55,892 nucleotides of DNA from DATAXP01 sp036272935 (GCA_036272935.1 DATAXP010000027.1:1-55892), one strand, 5' to 3'; positions 33,104 through 43,400 are shown, counted from the stretch's first letter. Notes: a model not told the origin generated them from the letters alone. Numbers and translations are program-made.

Positions 33104-36100
33104 ATGGCGATCCGAATGAGTCGAACTACTGAAACGTGTCGCCAGCAGCCCTTCTCCCTCCGGGAGAAGGTGCCCGAAGGGCGGATGAGGGCGCAGCAGC
33201 GTAGGCGGCGAGTACCCGCGTCTCCCTCACCCGGTCGCCGCGACGGCGACCACCCGCTCCCGAAGGGAGAGGGATGGCAATGTTCGGTAGCCACGATCGG
33301 CATTGCGCTCTTCGTCGCCGTGTTCGTCGCGTTTGGCGCCCCGCGCGCCCCCGCCGCCGAGTTGCCGCGCGATCAGCAGGAGTTCTTCGAGAAGCGCATC
33401 CGTCCGATGCTGCTCGAGCACTGCGTGAGCTGCCACGGTGCCGAGACGCAAGAGGCAGGGCTGCGGCTCGATACGCGTGCGTTCATGATGAAGGGTGCCG
33501 ATGGCGCCCCCGCGGCGGTCGCCGGCCAGCCCGATCGCAGCCGGCTGATCGAAGTCACGCGCTACGACGGCAGCGTGCAGATGCCTCCCGACGGAAAGCT
33601 GTCGGAAGACGATTTCAACATGCTGGTCGCCTGGGTGAAGATGGGGCTGCCTTGGCCCGACCATGGCGCTCCCGAACCGACGGCCGACGGCGCACCGGCC
33701 GCCGACCCCAAGACAACCTATGCCCAATCGCGCGCCACGCACTGGGCCTTCCAGCCAACCCGCAAGCCCAGCGTCCCCGAGGTGAAGAACGCCGCCTGGT
33801 GCCGCACGCCGATCGACCGGTTCATCGTCGCCGCGCTGGAGAGCCACGACCTGCAACCTTCCGCCCCGGCCGATCGCCGCACGCTGCTGCGCCGGCTGTC
33901 GTTCGATCTGACCGGCCTGCCGCCGGCGGCCGCGGAAGTTGAGGCGTTCGCGGCCGACAAGTCGCCCGAGGCGGTGACGCACGCGGTCGAGCGGCTGCTC
34001 AGTTCGCCAGCCTACGGCGAGCGCTGGGCTCGGCACTGGCTCGACGTGGCCCGCTATGCCGACACGAAAGGTTACGTGGCGACCGAGGAGCCGCGCTATC
34101 CGTATGCTTACACCTATCGCGACTACGTGATCGGCGCTTTCAACGCCGACAAGCCGTACAACCAGTTCGTCCTCGAGCAGTTGGCCGCCGACCTGTTGCC
34201 CGATCAGACCGACAAGAGCCGCCTGGCCGCGTTGGGCTACCTGACAGTCGGCCGACGGTTCACGAACAACATCAACGACATCATCGACGATCGGATCGAC
34301 GTCGTCGGTCGCGGGCTGATGGGGCTAACCGTTGGCTGCGCACGCTGCCACGACCACAAGTACGATCCGATCCCGACCGACGACTACTACTCGCTGTACG
34401 GAGTGTTCGCCAGTTGCACCGAACCCGACGACTTGCCGCAGATCGGTGAGCCGGCCGACAAAACGGCATTCGCCGACTATCAGAAGGAACTAGCCAAGCG
34501 CACCCAGGAGTTGCACGACTACCACACGCGCGAAGTCGGCGAGTTGCAGGACGAACTGCGCACGCACGTCGGCGATTACCTGACGCTGGTGTGGAAAGAT
34601 CATCGCAAGCGCGAGGGCGATAAGATTGCCGATTTCCGCTTCGAGTTCACGCGTGGCGAGCCGCGGCCGCAGATCGCCCGGCGTTGGAGCGATTACCTGT
34701 CGCGGCACACGAAGCTGTTCGATCCGGTGTTCAGCGTGTGGCATCGCTACTTGTCGCTCCCAAGCGAGGACGAAAAGTTCGCCGCCAGTGCCGAGAAGAT
34801 TCTGACCGAGCTGTCTGCCGGTCCGTCGAAAGACCCGAAGAAGCCGGTCAACGAGTTGCTCCGGCAGGCGTTCGTCGCGGCAAAACCGAAGACAATGCCC
34901 GACGTGATCAAGACCTACGATCAGGCGTTGCATACCGTCTACGACCAGTGGAAAGCGGCAACCGATTCCAAGAAGGCCGACGCTCCGACGAAACGCGACG
35001 ACCCCGCGGCCGAGCAACTCCGCCAGGTGCTATTCGGCAGCGATTCGCCGGCATCGCTCGAAGGAGTCGACGCCACCGCGCTGTTCGATCGCAAGACGCG
35101 CGACGGGCAGACGAAGCTCGAGCGGAAGATCGAGAACCTGAAAGTGACCAGTCCCGGTGCCCCGCCGCGGGCCATGGTGCTCGCCGACTCGCCCAAGCCG
35201 GTGCAGCCCGCGGTGTTTATTCGAGGCAATCCAGGGCGCCGCGGCAAGCAGATACCGCGGCAATTTCTCGAGGTGATTGCCGGCCCACAGCGCAAGCCGT
35301 TCGCACAAGGGAGCGGTCGGCTCGAAATGGCCCAGGCAATCGTCGATCCAAGCAACCCGTTGACCGCACGGGTGATCGTCAATCGCGTGTGGATGCACCA
35401 CTTCGGCGTCGGACTGGTGCGCACAGCCAGCGACTTCGGCATTCGTGGTGAGGCCCCCACCCATCCCGAACTGCTCGATTGGCTCGCGGCAACGTTCGTC
35501 GAGCAAGGGTGGTCGCTGAAGAAGCTGCATCAGATAATCGTCGCCTCGGCCGTCTACCAGCAGGCGAGCGTCGACAATCCGCAACGCGCCGGGCGCGACC
35601 CCGAGAACCAATGGCTCTGGCGGATGAACCGCAAGCGGCTGGAATTCGAGCCGCTGCGCGACACGATGCTCACCGTGGCGGGCCGGCTCGATCGGCAGAT
35701 GGGGGGCCGTCCGGTCGATTTGAACGCCATTCCCGCGATGGGCCGCCGCACGATTTACGGGCTGATCGATCGCCAGGACATGCCGGCCATGCTCCAGGCG
35801 TTCGACTTCCCCAGCCCCGACACCAGCAACGACCAGCGTCCGACAACCACCGTGCCGCAGCAGGCCCTGTTCGTGATGAACTCGCCGCTGGCGCTCGAGA
35901 TGGCGCGTTCGTTGGCAGTGCGTCCCGAGGTGCAGGCCGCCAAGGACCCGGGCGATAAGGTCCGCGTGCTGTTCGAGCTGGCCCTATCGCGCAAGCCCAC
36001 CGCCGACGAAACGAAGCGCGCCGAAGCGTTTCTCGCCAAGCCGGCGCTGTCCGTGGCCCCGGAGCAACCGATGTGGCAATATGGCTACGGTCCCTGGGAT

Positions 36101-36658
36101 GTCGAGCAGAAGCGCATCGCGGAATTTCATCCGCTGCCGCACTGGACCGGCCAGCGCTGGCAGGGAGGACCGAAGCTGCACGATCCGGCGATCGGCTACT
36201 GCATGCTCAGTGCCACCGGCGGGCATCCCGGCGACAACGCCAAGCACTGCACGGTGCTGCGTTGGACCGCTCGGCAGGATGGCGCGGTGAAAATCACCGG
36301 CGCCCTGGTCCATCCCGAGAAAGACAAAAAGCACGGCGACGGCGTCGAGGCCCGAATTGTTGCAAGCGGCACCGGCCAGGTCGGCTCGTGGATCGCCGAG
36401 CACGGCGCGGTCGACACCGTGGCCGAGCGCATCGAACTGAAGCGCGGCGACCATATCGACTTCATCACCGATTGCCGCACCGGCCCATCGTACGACAGCT
36501 ACAATTGGTCGCCGGCGATCGACTTGATCGACGCCGAGACCTCGCTCGCCTGGCGTGCCAACGAAATGTTCCACGGTCCGCGGCCGCCGCGTCTGTCGCC
36601 GTGGGAGATGCTAGCCCAGGTTTTGCTGCTAACCAACGAGTTCACGTTCATCGATTGA
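33104..36658 (+). CDS. PSCyt1-PSCyt2-PSD1 secreted cytochrome protein (DUF1549/DUF1553) with repeat-encoded N-terminus
   Basis: A planctomycete-specific cytochrome c-like protein. PSCyt1 carries HCVSCHG (Cys107 to His111 from ATG 33104). The PSCyt2/DUF1549 domain begins near residue 235 (PIDRFIVAALE; ARHWLDVARYADTKGY), and PSD1/DUF1553 lies near 745-960 (NPLTARVIVNRVWMHHFG). The C-terminus has a further beta-rich region. The signal peptide (TIGIALFVAVFVAFGAPRA) begins near residue 65 because a 125-base REP (33149-33273) lies in frame between the start and it. Starts at 33104 or 33116 are both before the REP; no ATG, GTG or TTG with a good ribosome site lies after it. Haem binding and redox role are inferred from the family. 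Confidence 0.88.
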   Translation: MAIRMSRTTETCRQQPFSLREKVPEGRMRAQQRRRRVPASPSPGRRDGDHPLPKGEGWQCSVATIGIALFVAVFVAFGAPRAPAAELPRDQQEFFEKRIRPMLLEHCVSCHGAETQEAGLRLDTRAFMMKGADGAPAAVAGQPDRSRLIEVTRYDGSVQMPPDGKLSEDDFNMLVAWVKMGLPWPDHGAPEPTADGAPAADPKTTYAQSRATHWAFQPTRKPSVPEVKNAAWCRTPIDRFIVAALESHDLQPSAPADRRTLLRRLSFDLTGLPPAAAEVEAFAADKSPEAVTHAVERLLSSPAYGERWARHWLDVARYADTKGYVATEEPRYPYAYTYRDYVIGAFNADKPYNQFVLEQLAADLLPDQTDKSRLAALGYLTVGRRFTNNINDIIDDRIDVVGRGLMGLTVGCARCHDHKYDPIPTDDYYSLYGVFASCTEPDDLPQIGEPADKTAFADYQKELAKRTQELHDYHTREVGELQDELRTHVGDYLTLVWKDHRKREGDKIADFRFEFTRGEPRPQIARRWSDYLSRHTKLFDPVFSVWHRYLSLPSEDEKFAASAEKILTELSAGPSKDPKKPVNELLRQAFVAAKPKTMPDVIKTYDQALHTVYDQWKAATDSKKADAPTKRDDPAAEQLRQVLFGSDSPASLEGVDATALFDRKTRDGQTKLERKIENLKVTSPGAPPRAMVLADSPKPVQPAVFIRGNPGRRGKQIPRQFLEVIAGPQRKPFAQGSGRLEMAQAIVDPSNPLTARVIVNRVWMHHFGVGLVRTASDFGIRGEAPTHPELLDWLAATFVEQGWSLKKLHQIIVASAVYQQASVDNPQRAGRDPENQWLWRMNRKRLEFEPLRDTMLTVAGRLDRQMGGRPVDLNAIPAMGRRTIYGLIDRQDMPAMLQAFDFPSPDTSNDQRPTTTVPQQALFVMNSPLALEMARSLAVRPEVQAAKDPGDKVRVLFELALSRKPTADETKRAEAFLAKPALSVAPEQPMWQYGYGPWDVEQKRIAEFHPLPHWTGQRWQGGPKLHDPAIGYCMLSATGGHPGDNAKHCTVLRWTARQDGAVKITGALVHPEKDKKHGDGVEARIVASGTGQVGSWIAEHGAVDTVAERIELKRGDHIDFITDCRTGPSYDSYNWSPAIDLIDAETSLAWRANEMFHGPRPPRLSPWEMLAQVLLLTNEFTFID
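33149..33273. repeat. Composite REP element inside the 5' end of the PSCyt1 gene, reverse orientation
   Basis: Reverse complement of the composite at 22053-22174: CCCTTCTCCC hairpin (33149 on), GGGCGGATGAGGGCG, spacer, CTCCCTCACCCGGTCGCC, then CTCCC/GGGAGAGGG ending at 33273. It carries no stop in the gene frame and would encode about 42 residues rich in Arg, Pro and Ser. Confidence 0.85.
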
Positions 36659-36666
36659 GGTTGGCC

Positions 36667-38124
36667 ATGCCGCGCTATTCCGCGAACGATCCCTGCTCAC
36701 AAGGGGCCCGGCTGTTTTCGCGCCGCGAGATGCTCGCCCGCTCGGGCATGGGCCTGGGCATGATCGGCCTGGCAGGGCTGTTAGGCGAGGGGCAAGGCGC
36801 CGCGCTGGCCGCTGGATTGTCGACCAATCCCATGGCAGTGCGGCCGCCGCAGTTTCCGGCCAAGGCGAAGCACGTCATTCACCTGTTCATGAACGGCGGG
36901 CCAAGCCACATCGACACGTTCGACCCCAAGCCCGAGCTGGAAAAATATGCCGGCAAGGAAATTCCTAACAATCTGCGCACCGAGCGCAAGACCGGCGCCG
37001 CGTTGCCTTCGCCGTTCAAGTTCGCCAAGTACGGCTCCAGCGGCATCGAGGTCAGCGAGCTGTTCGCCAAGACGGCCGAGTGCATCGACGACATCGCGGT
37101 GATCCGTTCGATGTACGCCGAGGTGCCGAACCACGAACCATCGCTGATGCTGATGAACTCCGGCGACGGCAGGCTTACACGGCCGACGCTCGGCTCGTGG
37201 GTGACCTATGGTCTGGGGACCGAGAATCAGAATCTGCCCGGCTACGTGGCAATGTGTCCCAAGGGCTATCCCACCAAGGGAACCGAGAACTGGCGCGCGG
37301 CGTTTCTGCCGAGCATCTTTCAAGGCACCTACATCGACACCGATCACACCTCGGTCGATAAGCTGCTCGAAAACATCCGCAACGATCGCGTCGGCCACGA
37401 GGCCCAGCGTGCCGAGCTTGATCTGCTGGCCGAGTTCAACCGGCAACATCTCGAAGCTCGCCAGCGCGACAGCGAGCTCGAAGCCCGCATCCACTCGTTC
37501 GAGCTGGCCTACCGCATGCAGACCGAGGCGGCCGAGGCGTTCGACGTTTCGCGCGAGCCGAAGCACGTGCTCGACATGTACGGCCCCGGTACGCAGGCCC
37601 GGCAGATTCTGATCGCTCGCCGGCTCGTCGAGCGCGGCGTGCGCTTCGTGCAGGTATGGCACGGCGAAGGGCAGCCCTGGGACGCCCACGACAACCTCAA
37701 GGAAAATCACACTCGCCTGGCCAAGGAATGCGACCAGGCAATCGGCGCGTTGCTCAAGGATCTTAAGCAGCGCGGCCTGCTCGATGACACGTTGGTGATT
37801 TGGGGCGGCGAATTCGGCCGCACGCCGACCGTCGAGCTACCCTCCCCGGGCAACAACGGCGGCAAGATGAACGGCCGCGACCACAATCACTACGGCTTCA
37901 CCACCTGGATGGCCGGCGGCGGCGTGAAGGGGGGCCAAGTGTACGGCGCGACCGACGAGTTTGGCTTCCAGGCGGTTGAGAACCGTGTCCATGTCCACGA
38001 TCTGCACGCCACGATCCTGCACCTGCTCGGCTTCGATCACACGAAGCTCACGTACCGTTACGCCGGCCGCGATTTCCGCCTGACCGACGTGCACGGCCAG
38101 GTGGTGCGCCCGTTGCTCGCATGA
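36667..38124 (+). CDS. DUF1501 protein with twin-arginine signal
   Basis: A 485-residue exported protein of the DUF1501 family, which has an alkaline phosphatase/sulfatase-like fold. The N-terminus carries a Tat-type motif (FSRREMLARSGMGLGMIGL) and the mature part starts HVIHLFMNGGPSHIDTFDPK at about residue 69. Later motifs include DDTLVIWGGEFGRTP and GRDHNHYGFTTWMAGGG, typical of the metal-site region. GAGG overlaps the previous stop codon 6 bases before the ATG. The stop overlaps the next start (ATGA), so translation of the operon is coupled. DUF1501 and PSCyt/PSD1 genes are regularly paired in planctomycetes; the substrate is unknown. Confidence 0.92.
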   Translation: MPRYSANDPCSQGARLFSRREMLARSGMGLGMIGLAGLLGEGQGAALAAGLSTNPMAVRPPQFPAKAKHVIHLFMNGGPSHIDTFDPKPELEKYAGKEIPNNLRTERKTGAALPSPFKFAKYGSSGIEVSELFAKTAECIDDIAVIRSMYAEVPNHEPSLMLMNSGDGRLTRPTLGSWVTYGLGTENQNLPGYVAMCPKGYPTKGTENWRAAFLPSIFQGTYIDTDHTSVDKLLENIRNDRVGHEAQRAELDLLAEFNRQHLEARQRDSELEARIHSFELAYRMQTEAAEAFDVSREPKHVLDMYGPGTQARQILIARRLVERGVRFVQVWHGEGQPWDAHDNLKENHTRLAKECDQAIGALLKDLKQRGLLDDTLVIWGGEFGRTPTVELPSPGNNGGKMNGRDHNHYGFTTWMAGGGVKGGQVYGATDEFGFQAVENRVHVHDLHATILHLLGFDHTKLTYRYAGRDFRLTDVHGQVVRPLLA

Positions 38125-39614
38125 TCCGCCTCGATTCTATCCGAAAACCGCTTTCCAATCGGATAGTCGCGTGGGGCAGACATTCGTGTCTGCCGAGAAC
38201 ATCGTGGCCGAAGGCAGGCAAGAATGCCTGCCCCACGCGGTTTTCGGATACGGTCCTTGTTGCGCTGATCGCCGCGATCTGCCTGGCGTCGCAGCCGGCC
38301 AGTGCCAAGGATCGTTACCTGCTCATCTGGCGCGACGGCAGTCCTAGTTCGATCGACGAGCTACCCGCCTGGGACGCAGCCGGCTCGAACCAGGCGATTG
38401 GTGATCGGCCACTGTTCGACGACGAGCGCGGCATCCGCGCAATCGTCGCTACCACGCCTGCGCCGGCTCAACAACCCGCCGAGTTCGTCGAGTTCTTTGG
38501 CGGCGATCGCCTGCCGGGGCGTGCGATCGGTGTCCGCCACGACGCCGATTCGCCCAGCGAGACAAGCGATCTGCTGATCGAACCGGCTGCCGCACTGATG
38601 CCGAACGCCGACAGCGCGGCGCCGTTGCGTGTCCGCACGGCGTCGATCCGGCGCATCGTCTGGCAGCGCCGCGGCAGCGACCGCTACGTCCCCGCGACCT
38701 TATGGCAGCGCGACGGCCGGCAGATCACGTTCCGCTCGCTGCGCTGGACTAGCGAAGGGGTACGGCTGCTGTTGGAAGCAGAAACCGCGCTGGTGCCGCT
38801 CGAGCAGATTGCTGAACTGCACATGCCGCGACAACCGGCGTGGGAGGTTTGGCTCGATGCCTTGGCGCGGCTCGGTGGCGAGAAGCTGTCGCGCATCGTC
38901 CAACTTGAGACGACCACTGGCTTGTCGATCACCTCGTCGAATGAGCGCATCACGCCGGTCGCTGGCGCCGCTGCGCCGAAGCGCGTAATGCTGCGCAGCC
39001 AGCCGGCATGGTCGCCCGAAGGGGTGATGATCGCTGTCGACGACACCGTGTCACAGTGGTATTTCGCCCCGTATGAGGTGCCGCTGTCGAGCATCGAGCC
39101 GATCGCCAGCAACAGCCGGCACGCGCTCGGCGGGGCCTGGGGCGAGGCACAGCGCAATCGCAATGTCGAAGGAGGACGGCTTGCCAGCGGTGGCCGCGAG
39201 TTCGCCTGGGGCTACGGCGTCCACGCAGAGCATGAGTTGGCGTTCGAGCTGCACCCCCTGGCCATTGAGTTCCGCACGCAGATGGGGCTCGACGCCTTGG
39301 CCGGCAGCGGCGGCTGCGCGCGCGGCGTGGTCTCGCTTACCGGCGCGGGTGACACGAACGCCACGGAGTTATTCCGCAGCCCGTTGGTCGTCGGCAGCGC
39401 GTCGCCGGTAGATACCGGCTGGCTGAAGCTGCCGGCCGCGCGCTCGGCCGATGCGAGGTTATTGCTGGTTGCGGACTCGGCCGGCGACGAGACGCCGGCG
39501 GGTGCCGATCCGCTCGACATCCGCGATATCTGGGATTGGCTCGAGCCGATTGTACGGCTCGACCGCGAGGCCTTGCGAGCCGAACTCGCCCGCCGCTCGG
39601 GCCCGAAAAACTGA
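38121..39614 (+). CDS. Secreted NPCBM-like domain protein with repeat-encoded N-terminus
   Basis: A 497-residue protein. ATG 38121 overlaps the DUF1501 stop as ATGA, which supports this start. Residues 6-43 are encoded by a palindromic repeat (38138-38250): the text GRHSCLPRTSWPKAGKNACP is repeat-derived. Only then comes the signal peptide core (VLVALIAAICLASQPASA). The C-terminal part (about 355-470) resembles NPCBM, a carbohydrate-binding module: WGYGVHAEHELAFELHP and FRTQMGLDALAGSGGCARG. No ATG, GTG or TTG lies in frame between the repeat and the signal core. Last gene of the secreted-protein operon; may bind glycans handled by its partners (inference). Confidence 0.8.
   Translation: MIRLDSIRKPLSNRIVAWGRHSCLPRTSWPKAGKNACPTRFSDTVLVALIAAICLASQPASAKDRYLLIWRDGSPSSIDELPAWDAAGSNQAIGDRPLFDDERGIRAIVATTPAPAQQPAEFVEFFGGDRLPGRAIGVRHDADSPSETSDLLIEPAAALMPNADSAAPLRVRTASIRRIVWQRRGSDRYVPATLWQRDGRQITFRSLRWTSEGVRLLLEAETALVPLEQIAELHMPRQPAWEVWLDALARLGGEKLSRIVQLETTTGLSITSSNERITPVAGAAAPKRVMLRSQPAWSPEGVMIAVDDTVSQWYFAPYEVPLSSIEPIASNSRHALGGAWGEAQRNRNVEGGRLASGGREFAWGYGVHAEHELAFELHPLAIEFRTQMGLDALAGSGGCARGVVSLTGAGDTNATELFRSPLVVGSASPVDTGWLKLPAARSADARLLLVADSAGDETPAGADPLDIRDIWDWLEPIVRLDREALRAELARRSGPKN
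38138..38250. repeat. Double-hairpin palindromic repeat in frame in the NPCBM gene
   Basis: Outermost arms TATCCGAAAACCG (38138-38150) and CGGTTTTCGGATA (38238-38250) are perfect reverse complements. Next, 38169-38185 pairs with 38222-38238 with one mismatch (GCGTGGGGCAG side). Inside are two perfect 8-bp hairpins with 4-base loops: GGCAGACA/TGTCTGCC (38175-38194) and GGCAGGCA/TGCCTGCC (38213-38232). The copy at 51896-51990 is the same family inverted. Confidence 0.9.
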
Positions 39615-39623
39615 TTCCGCTAC

Positions 39624-39683
39624 CGTAGCCCGTAGCCCGCTGCCGTCGCCCGTAGCCCGTAGCCCGTCGCCTGTCACCCGCTC
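39624..39683 (+). repeat. Heptad tandem repeat GTAGCCC
   Basis: GTAGCCC occurs at 39625, 39632, 39652 and 39659, with variants GTCGCCC (39645), GTCGCCT (39666) and GTCACCC (39673). All are in 7-base register apart from a 6-base interruption at 39639-39644. It starts 10 bases after the NPCBM gene stop and precedes the ECF sigma gene. Confidence 0.8.
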
Positions 39684-39769
39684 CCCCGTGCTACCGGCTC
39701 GCGCGCCGATGCGGTACGCTAGACGGACACGCACCGCACGAAGTCCCGCCCCGCCGACCTTGCCCCGCC

Positions 39770-40405
39770 ATGTCCCGCGACTTGGACCATCCGCCGTCGT
39801 CGCCGCAGGCTGCCGATCGCGCACTGGACGCCGATCGTCTGGCTCGGCGGATCGAGGAGAGCGCGCTCGTCGAATCGCTGCGCCGGGGAGATCGCGAGGC
39901 GTTCGCCCAGATTGTCGCCCAGCACCAGGGACCGGTGTACGGTTTCCTGCGTGCCCGGCTCCTTCAGCCGACCGATGCCGAGGACCTGGCGCAAGAGGTG
40001 TTCCTGCGCTGTTACACCGCGCGCGATCGTCTCGAAGTCGGGGCGAGCCTGCGAGCGTGGCTGATCGGCATCGCCCGCAATCTGCTGCGCGAACGGGCCC
40101 GGCAGGTGCGGCGCCGCAAGGAAGTCGTCTGGACCGAGCTCTGCCTGGAACTGGACGAGCTCACCGCCCCGGGCGACGACGCCGAGGACGATTCGCTGGT
40201 CCATCTGCCGAATTGCATGGAATCGCTCGGCGACAGCGCCCGCCAGGCGATCGAGATGCGCTATTGCTCGCAACTGCGGCTTGCGGAGATCGGCAACCGG
40301 CTGCGTCGCAGCGAAGGGGCAGCGAAGCTGCTGATGTTCCGCGCCCGCCAGGCCTTGAAAAGCTGCCTCGATCATAAGGTCAGCCGTCGGCATGACGAGC
40401 CATGA
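39770..40405 (+). CDS. ECF-type RNA polymerase sigma factor
   Basis: A 211-residue sigma-70 family factor of the extracytoplasmic-function class. Region 2 spans about residues 40-110 (GPVYGFLRARLLQPTDAEDL then AQEVFLRCYTARDRL). Region 4 spans about 145-200 (DSARQAIEMRYCSQLRLAEI then GNRLRRSEGAAKLLMFRARQAL). The N-terminal extension of about 30 residues is not conserved. Its last codons overlap the start of the next gene, which looks like its membrane regulator. It is the first gene of a tight operon ending in a MoxR ATPase, suggesting the whole module responds to an envelope signal. Confidence 0.92.
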   Translation: MSRDLDHPPSSPQAADRALDADRLARRIEESALVESLRRGDREAFAQIVAQHQGPVYGFLRARLLQPTDAEDLAQEVFLRCYTARDRLEVGASLRAWLIGIARNLLRERARQVRRRKEVVWTELCLELDELTAPGDDAEDDSLVHLPNCMESLGDSARQAIEMRYCSQLRLAEIGNRLRRSEGAAKLLMFRARQALKSCLDHKVSRRHDEP

Positions 40406-43400
40406 ACCCATGACCGACGCCGAACTGATCGAGCTGGTGCAGCAGACGCCGCCGGAGCATCTATCGCCCGAGCAGCTCGCCGAGTTGCGCCGTCGGCTGG
40501 CCGGCTCCGCCGAGTTGCAACAGGCGCTGGTCGAGCAACTGCGGCTGGAGCAGGTGATGTTCGCCGGGCTGGGACGGGCGCGGATCGATTTCGACGCCGT
40601 GCTGCTGCGTGCCCGGCGGGGCGAGCGCGTGCGCCGCGGCGTGCTTTTGGCAATTCCGTTGATCGTCGCGATGATCGCGGTAGCGGCGTGGTTCGCCATC
40701 GCCGATCGATCCGAGCCGCCGATCGAACAACCCCCCGTGGTGCAGATCGTCGGCACAGCTCGCGACACTATGTCGAAGCGTGGGGCGACACCAGCGGAGT
40801 CGATGGCCGAACGAACGCACCCGCTCCCCGATCAGCCGCCGGCCGATCTCCCTGCCGCGGCGCCACCCGTCGCACCGGCGACGAGCGCCCAGGAGCCGTG
40901 GACCGCGGGGCTCGAACAACCGCCACGCCCCTTCGAGCAGGCGTGTTTCGACGATCTGCCGCCGAGCAGCGCCGCAACGGCGGCCCTACTGCAGCGATGG
41001 TGGCGTCCGATTGCCGGCAAGCATCAGCCGGCTCAAAAGGGCGGCACCTGGGGCCTGTCGCTGAAAGGGACGTTCTCACTGCGCGCTCCTTGGCAGCCGG
41101 GCACGGCGCTGCGGCTGGCGGTCGCGGCTTCGGAAGCGTTCCGTCTCCACTGCATCGCAGGCGCTTCCGGCGTGATGATCGCCTACGACGACCGGCATGG
41201 CGATCGCTGGCTGGCGTACACCACGACGGTTCGCTCCGGCAAGCAACTGCCCGAACTCGCCTCGCTGGTGGGAGATGACGACGGCCGGTTCCGGCGCTGC
41301 GGCCGCGGGACCGTCGAGCTGCGCTGGCAAGATGGGCTGATTGTCGTGAGCCGCGGCGACGTGCTGCTGCTGGCCGTCCCACTCGAATCGCCTCCGCAGC
41401 GCGTCGTGCTCGACACCGACGACCACACGGCATTCATCGATGCGATGCAATTCGTGCGCTGCGAGCCGTTCCCACTCGCGTTGCCTCCGCGCACCACGTC
41501 GCTTGCCTCGTCGCGCCCCAGTGAACTCGACTGGCACAAGGAACTGCCCGCTGGCGGCGCCTACGATGCCGACGAAAACGGCCGCTTGCGGCTTAGCACG
41601 ACCGACGCAAAACATGCGGCACGCGTTTGGCAAGCCGTCGCCGAACCCGGGCTACGGCAAGTCGTTCTCGAAATCGAATCGCCCGAGCCCGGCACCGCTG
41701 TCTACCTCGGCGACGCCGACGGCCGGCCGCGCTATGCCATCGGCTTCTTCCGCAACAAGCGCAGTGGCCAACTGGCGTTCGGGTTCTTGCGTGGCAACGA
41801 AAAACGGACCGAGACTAGCTACTCCGAGAAAGAGATGATACCGCTGGCTGGCGAGCACATCTGGCTGCGGTTGCACCTTGCCGCGGGCCTGCTGCGCTGC
41901 TGGTCCAGCGTTGATGGCCAACACTGGTGCCGCGCATTCGAGCCGCTGCGCGGCGGCGATCTGCCGTACGCGACGATCGGGCTCTTTTGCAGCGAGGGGC
42001 GCGGCACGCGCAGCCTGGCGCTGCGGTCGCTGCGGATCGAGCGGCTCGACGGGCTGCAGGTGGCGCTGCCGATCGCGTGGCGCGACGGCGGGCCGGACAG
42101 CCTGGCCTCGGCCGATCCCGCGGCGTGGCGGAAGCGCGTCGCGGAATCGCGCCCCGCCGAGACCGACCCTCGCACGTGGCGCGATGCGTGCGCGCTGCGC
42201 ACGCTGGCTGCCGGCGCGCCGGCAACCTTGAGCCGCGAGTTGGTAGCCGGCCTGGCGGCCGACGTTGCCGACGCCCGCTTGCCATTGGGCATCGGCCTGA
42301 CCGCACTGAGCGAGCTGGCATTGCTGAGCGACTCGTTCGACACGTCCCGCTGTTTTTCGCGATTGGGGCAGGAGGCGCTGGCGCGGGGCGAAGAGCTGCC
42401 GTACTCGCACATTCGCCGTGCGCTGCTCGAGGCCCCGTCGTCGGCCGGCGCGTCGGAGGCGGACTCAGCAATCGACGACCGGATCCAGGCCGAGCTGTTC
42501 GAGCTGGTGAGCCGGGGGCAATGGCAACTGCTGCGCGAAAGCTGTCGCCGCTTCACGTTTTTCTTTCATCCGGCAATTGCCGCCGGCGGTCGCCGTCCGA
42601 CCAGCGAACGTGGGCGAACCATCAAGCTGGTCGAGTGGGGCAGCGTGCTCGCCCAGCGGAATTCGCCCCCCGGCGACGAACGAGTGGGGCCGCTGCCCGC
42701 GGTGCCGGTGAGTTGGCGGCACCCGTTGATCGAGCGCCTGGGCAAGGAAGAGTTCAACGCCCTGGCCGAATTCGATGCCGCTGTGGCCAGTGGTGCCGAC
42801 AAGGATGCTTGCCAGATCATCACCAACATCGTGCCCAAAGCCGACGAAGGTTTGCTACCCAGCTCGCGCGACCCCGACTTGCTGGTGTCGCTGCGCGGGG
42901 CGATTGCCGCCGTGATGGCCGAGCATCCCGCGCTGCGCGACACAATGCGCAGCGAGTTCGGGCCGGTCGGCATGGTGCGACTGCGCCAGGCAATTCACGC
43001 CGACGACCACGCAGCGATCACGGCGATCCCGTTGCAGTTCCCCGCAACCGCGGCGGCGGCCGAGGCACGCGTTTGGGTTGGCGACCGTGAGCTGTCGCGC
43101 GGCTATGTCCGAGAAGCCCAACAACACTACCTGGCTGCCGAACGCGAAACATCCGGCGAGCCGTCGGCAGGACTTAGCGCGCGCCAGCGCCTTGCCGGGG
43201 CACTGCTCGGCCGGGACGTTGGTCAGCCCGCGACCGAGCGCGTCCGCCTCGGCGACACCGTGCTCGAGCCTGAGCGGTTCGAAGCGATTGTCGCGCAGGC
43301 GTGCGCAGCCGCAAAGCGGGCCGGCGAGAATTCGCCGTTCGACGAGACCGGCGTGCCTGCTCCAGCGACCTACCGTCTTGATCCGTTGCCTGCTGAAGCA

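Noticed and set aside
36073..36666. Upstream extension of the DUF1501 frame
   Set aside because: It overlaps the cytochrome gene in another frame; the Tat signal starts at 36667 with GAGG upstream.
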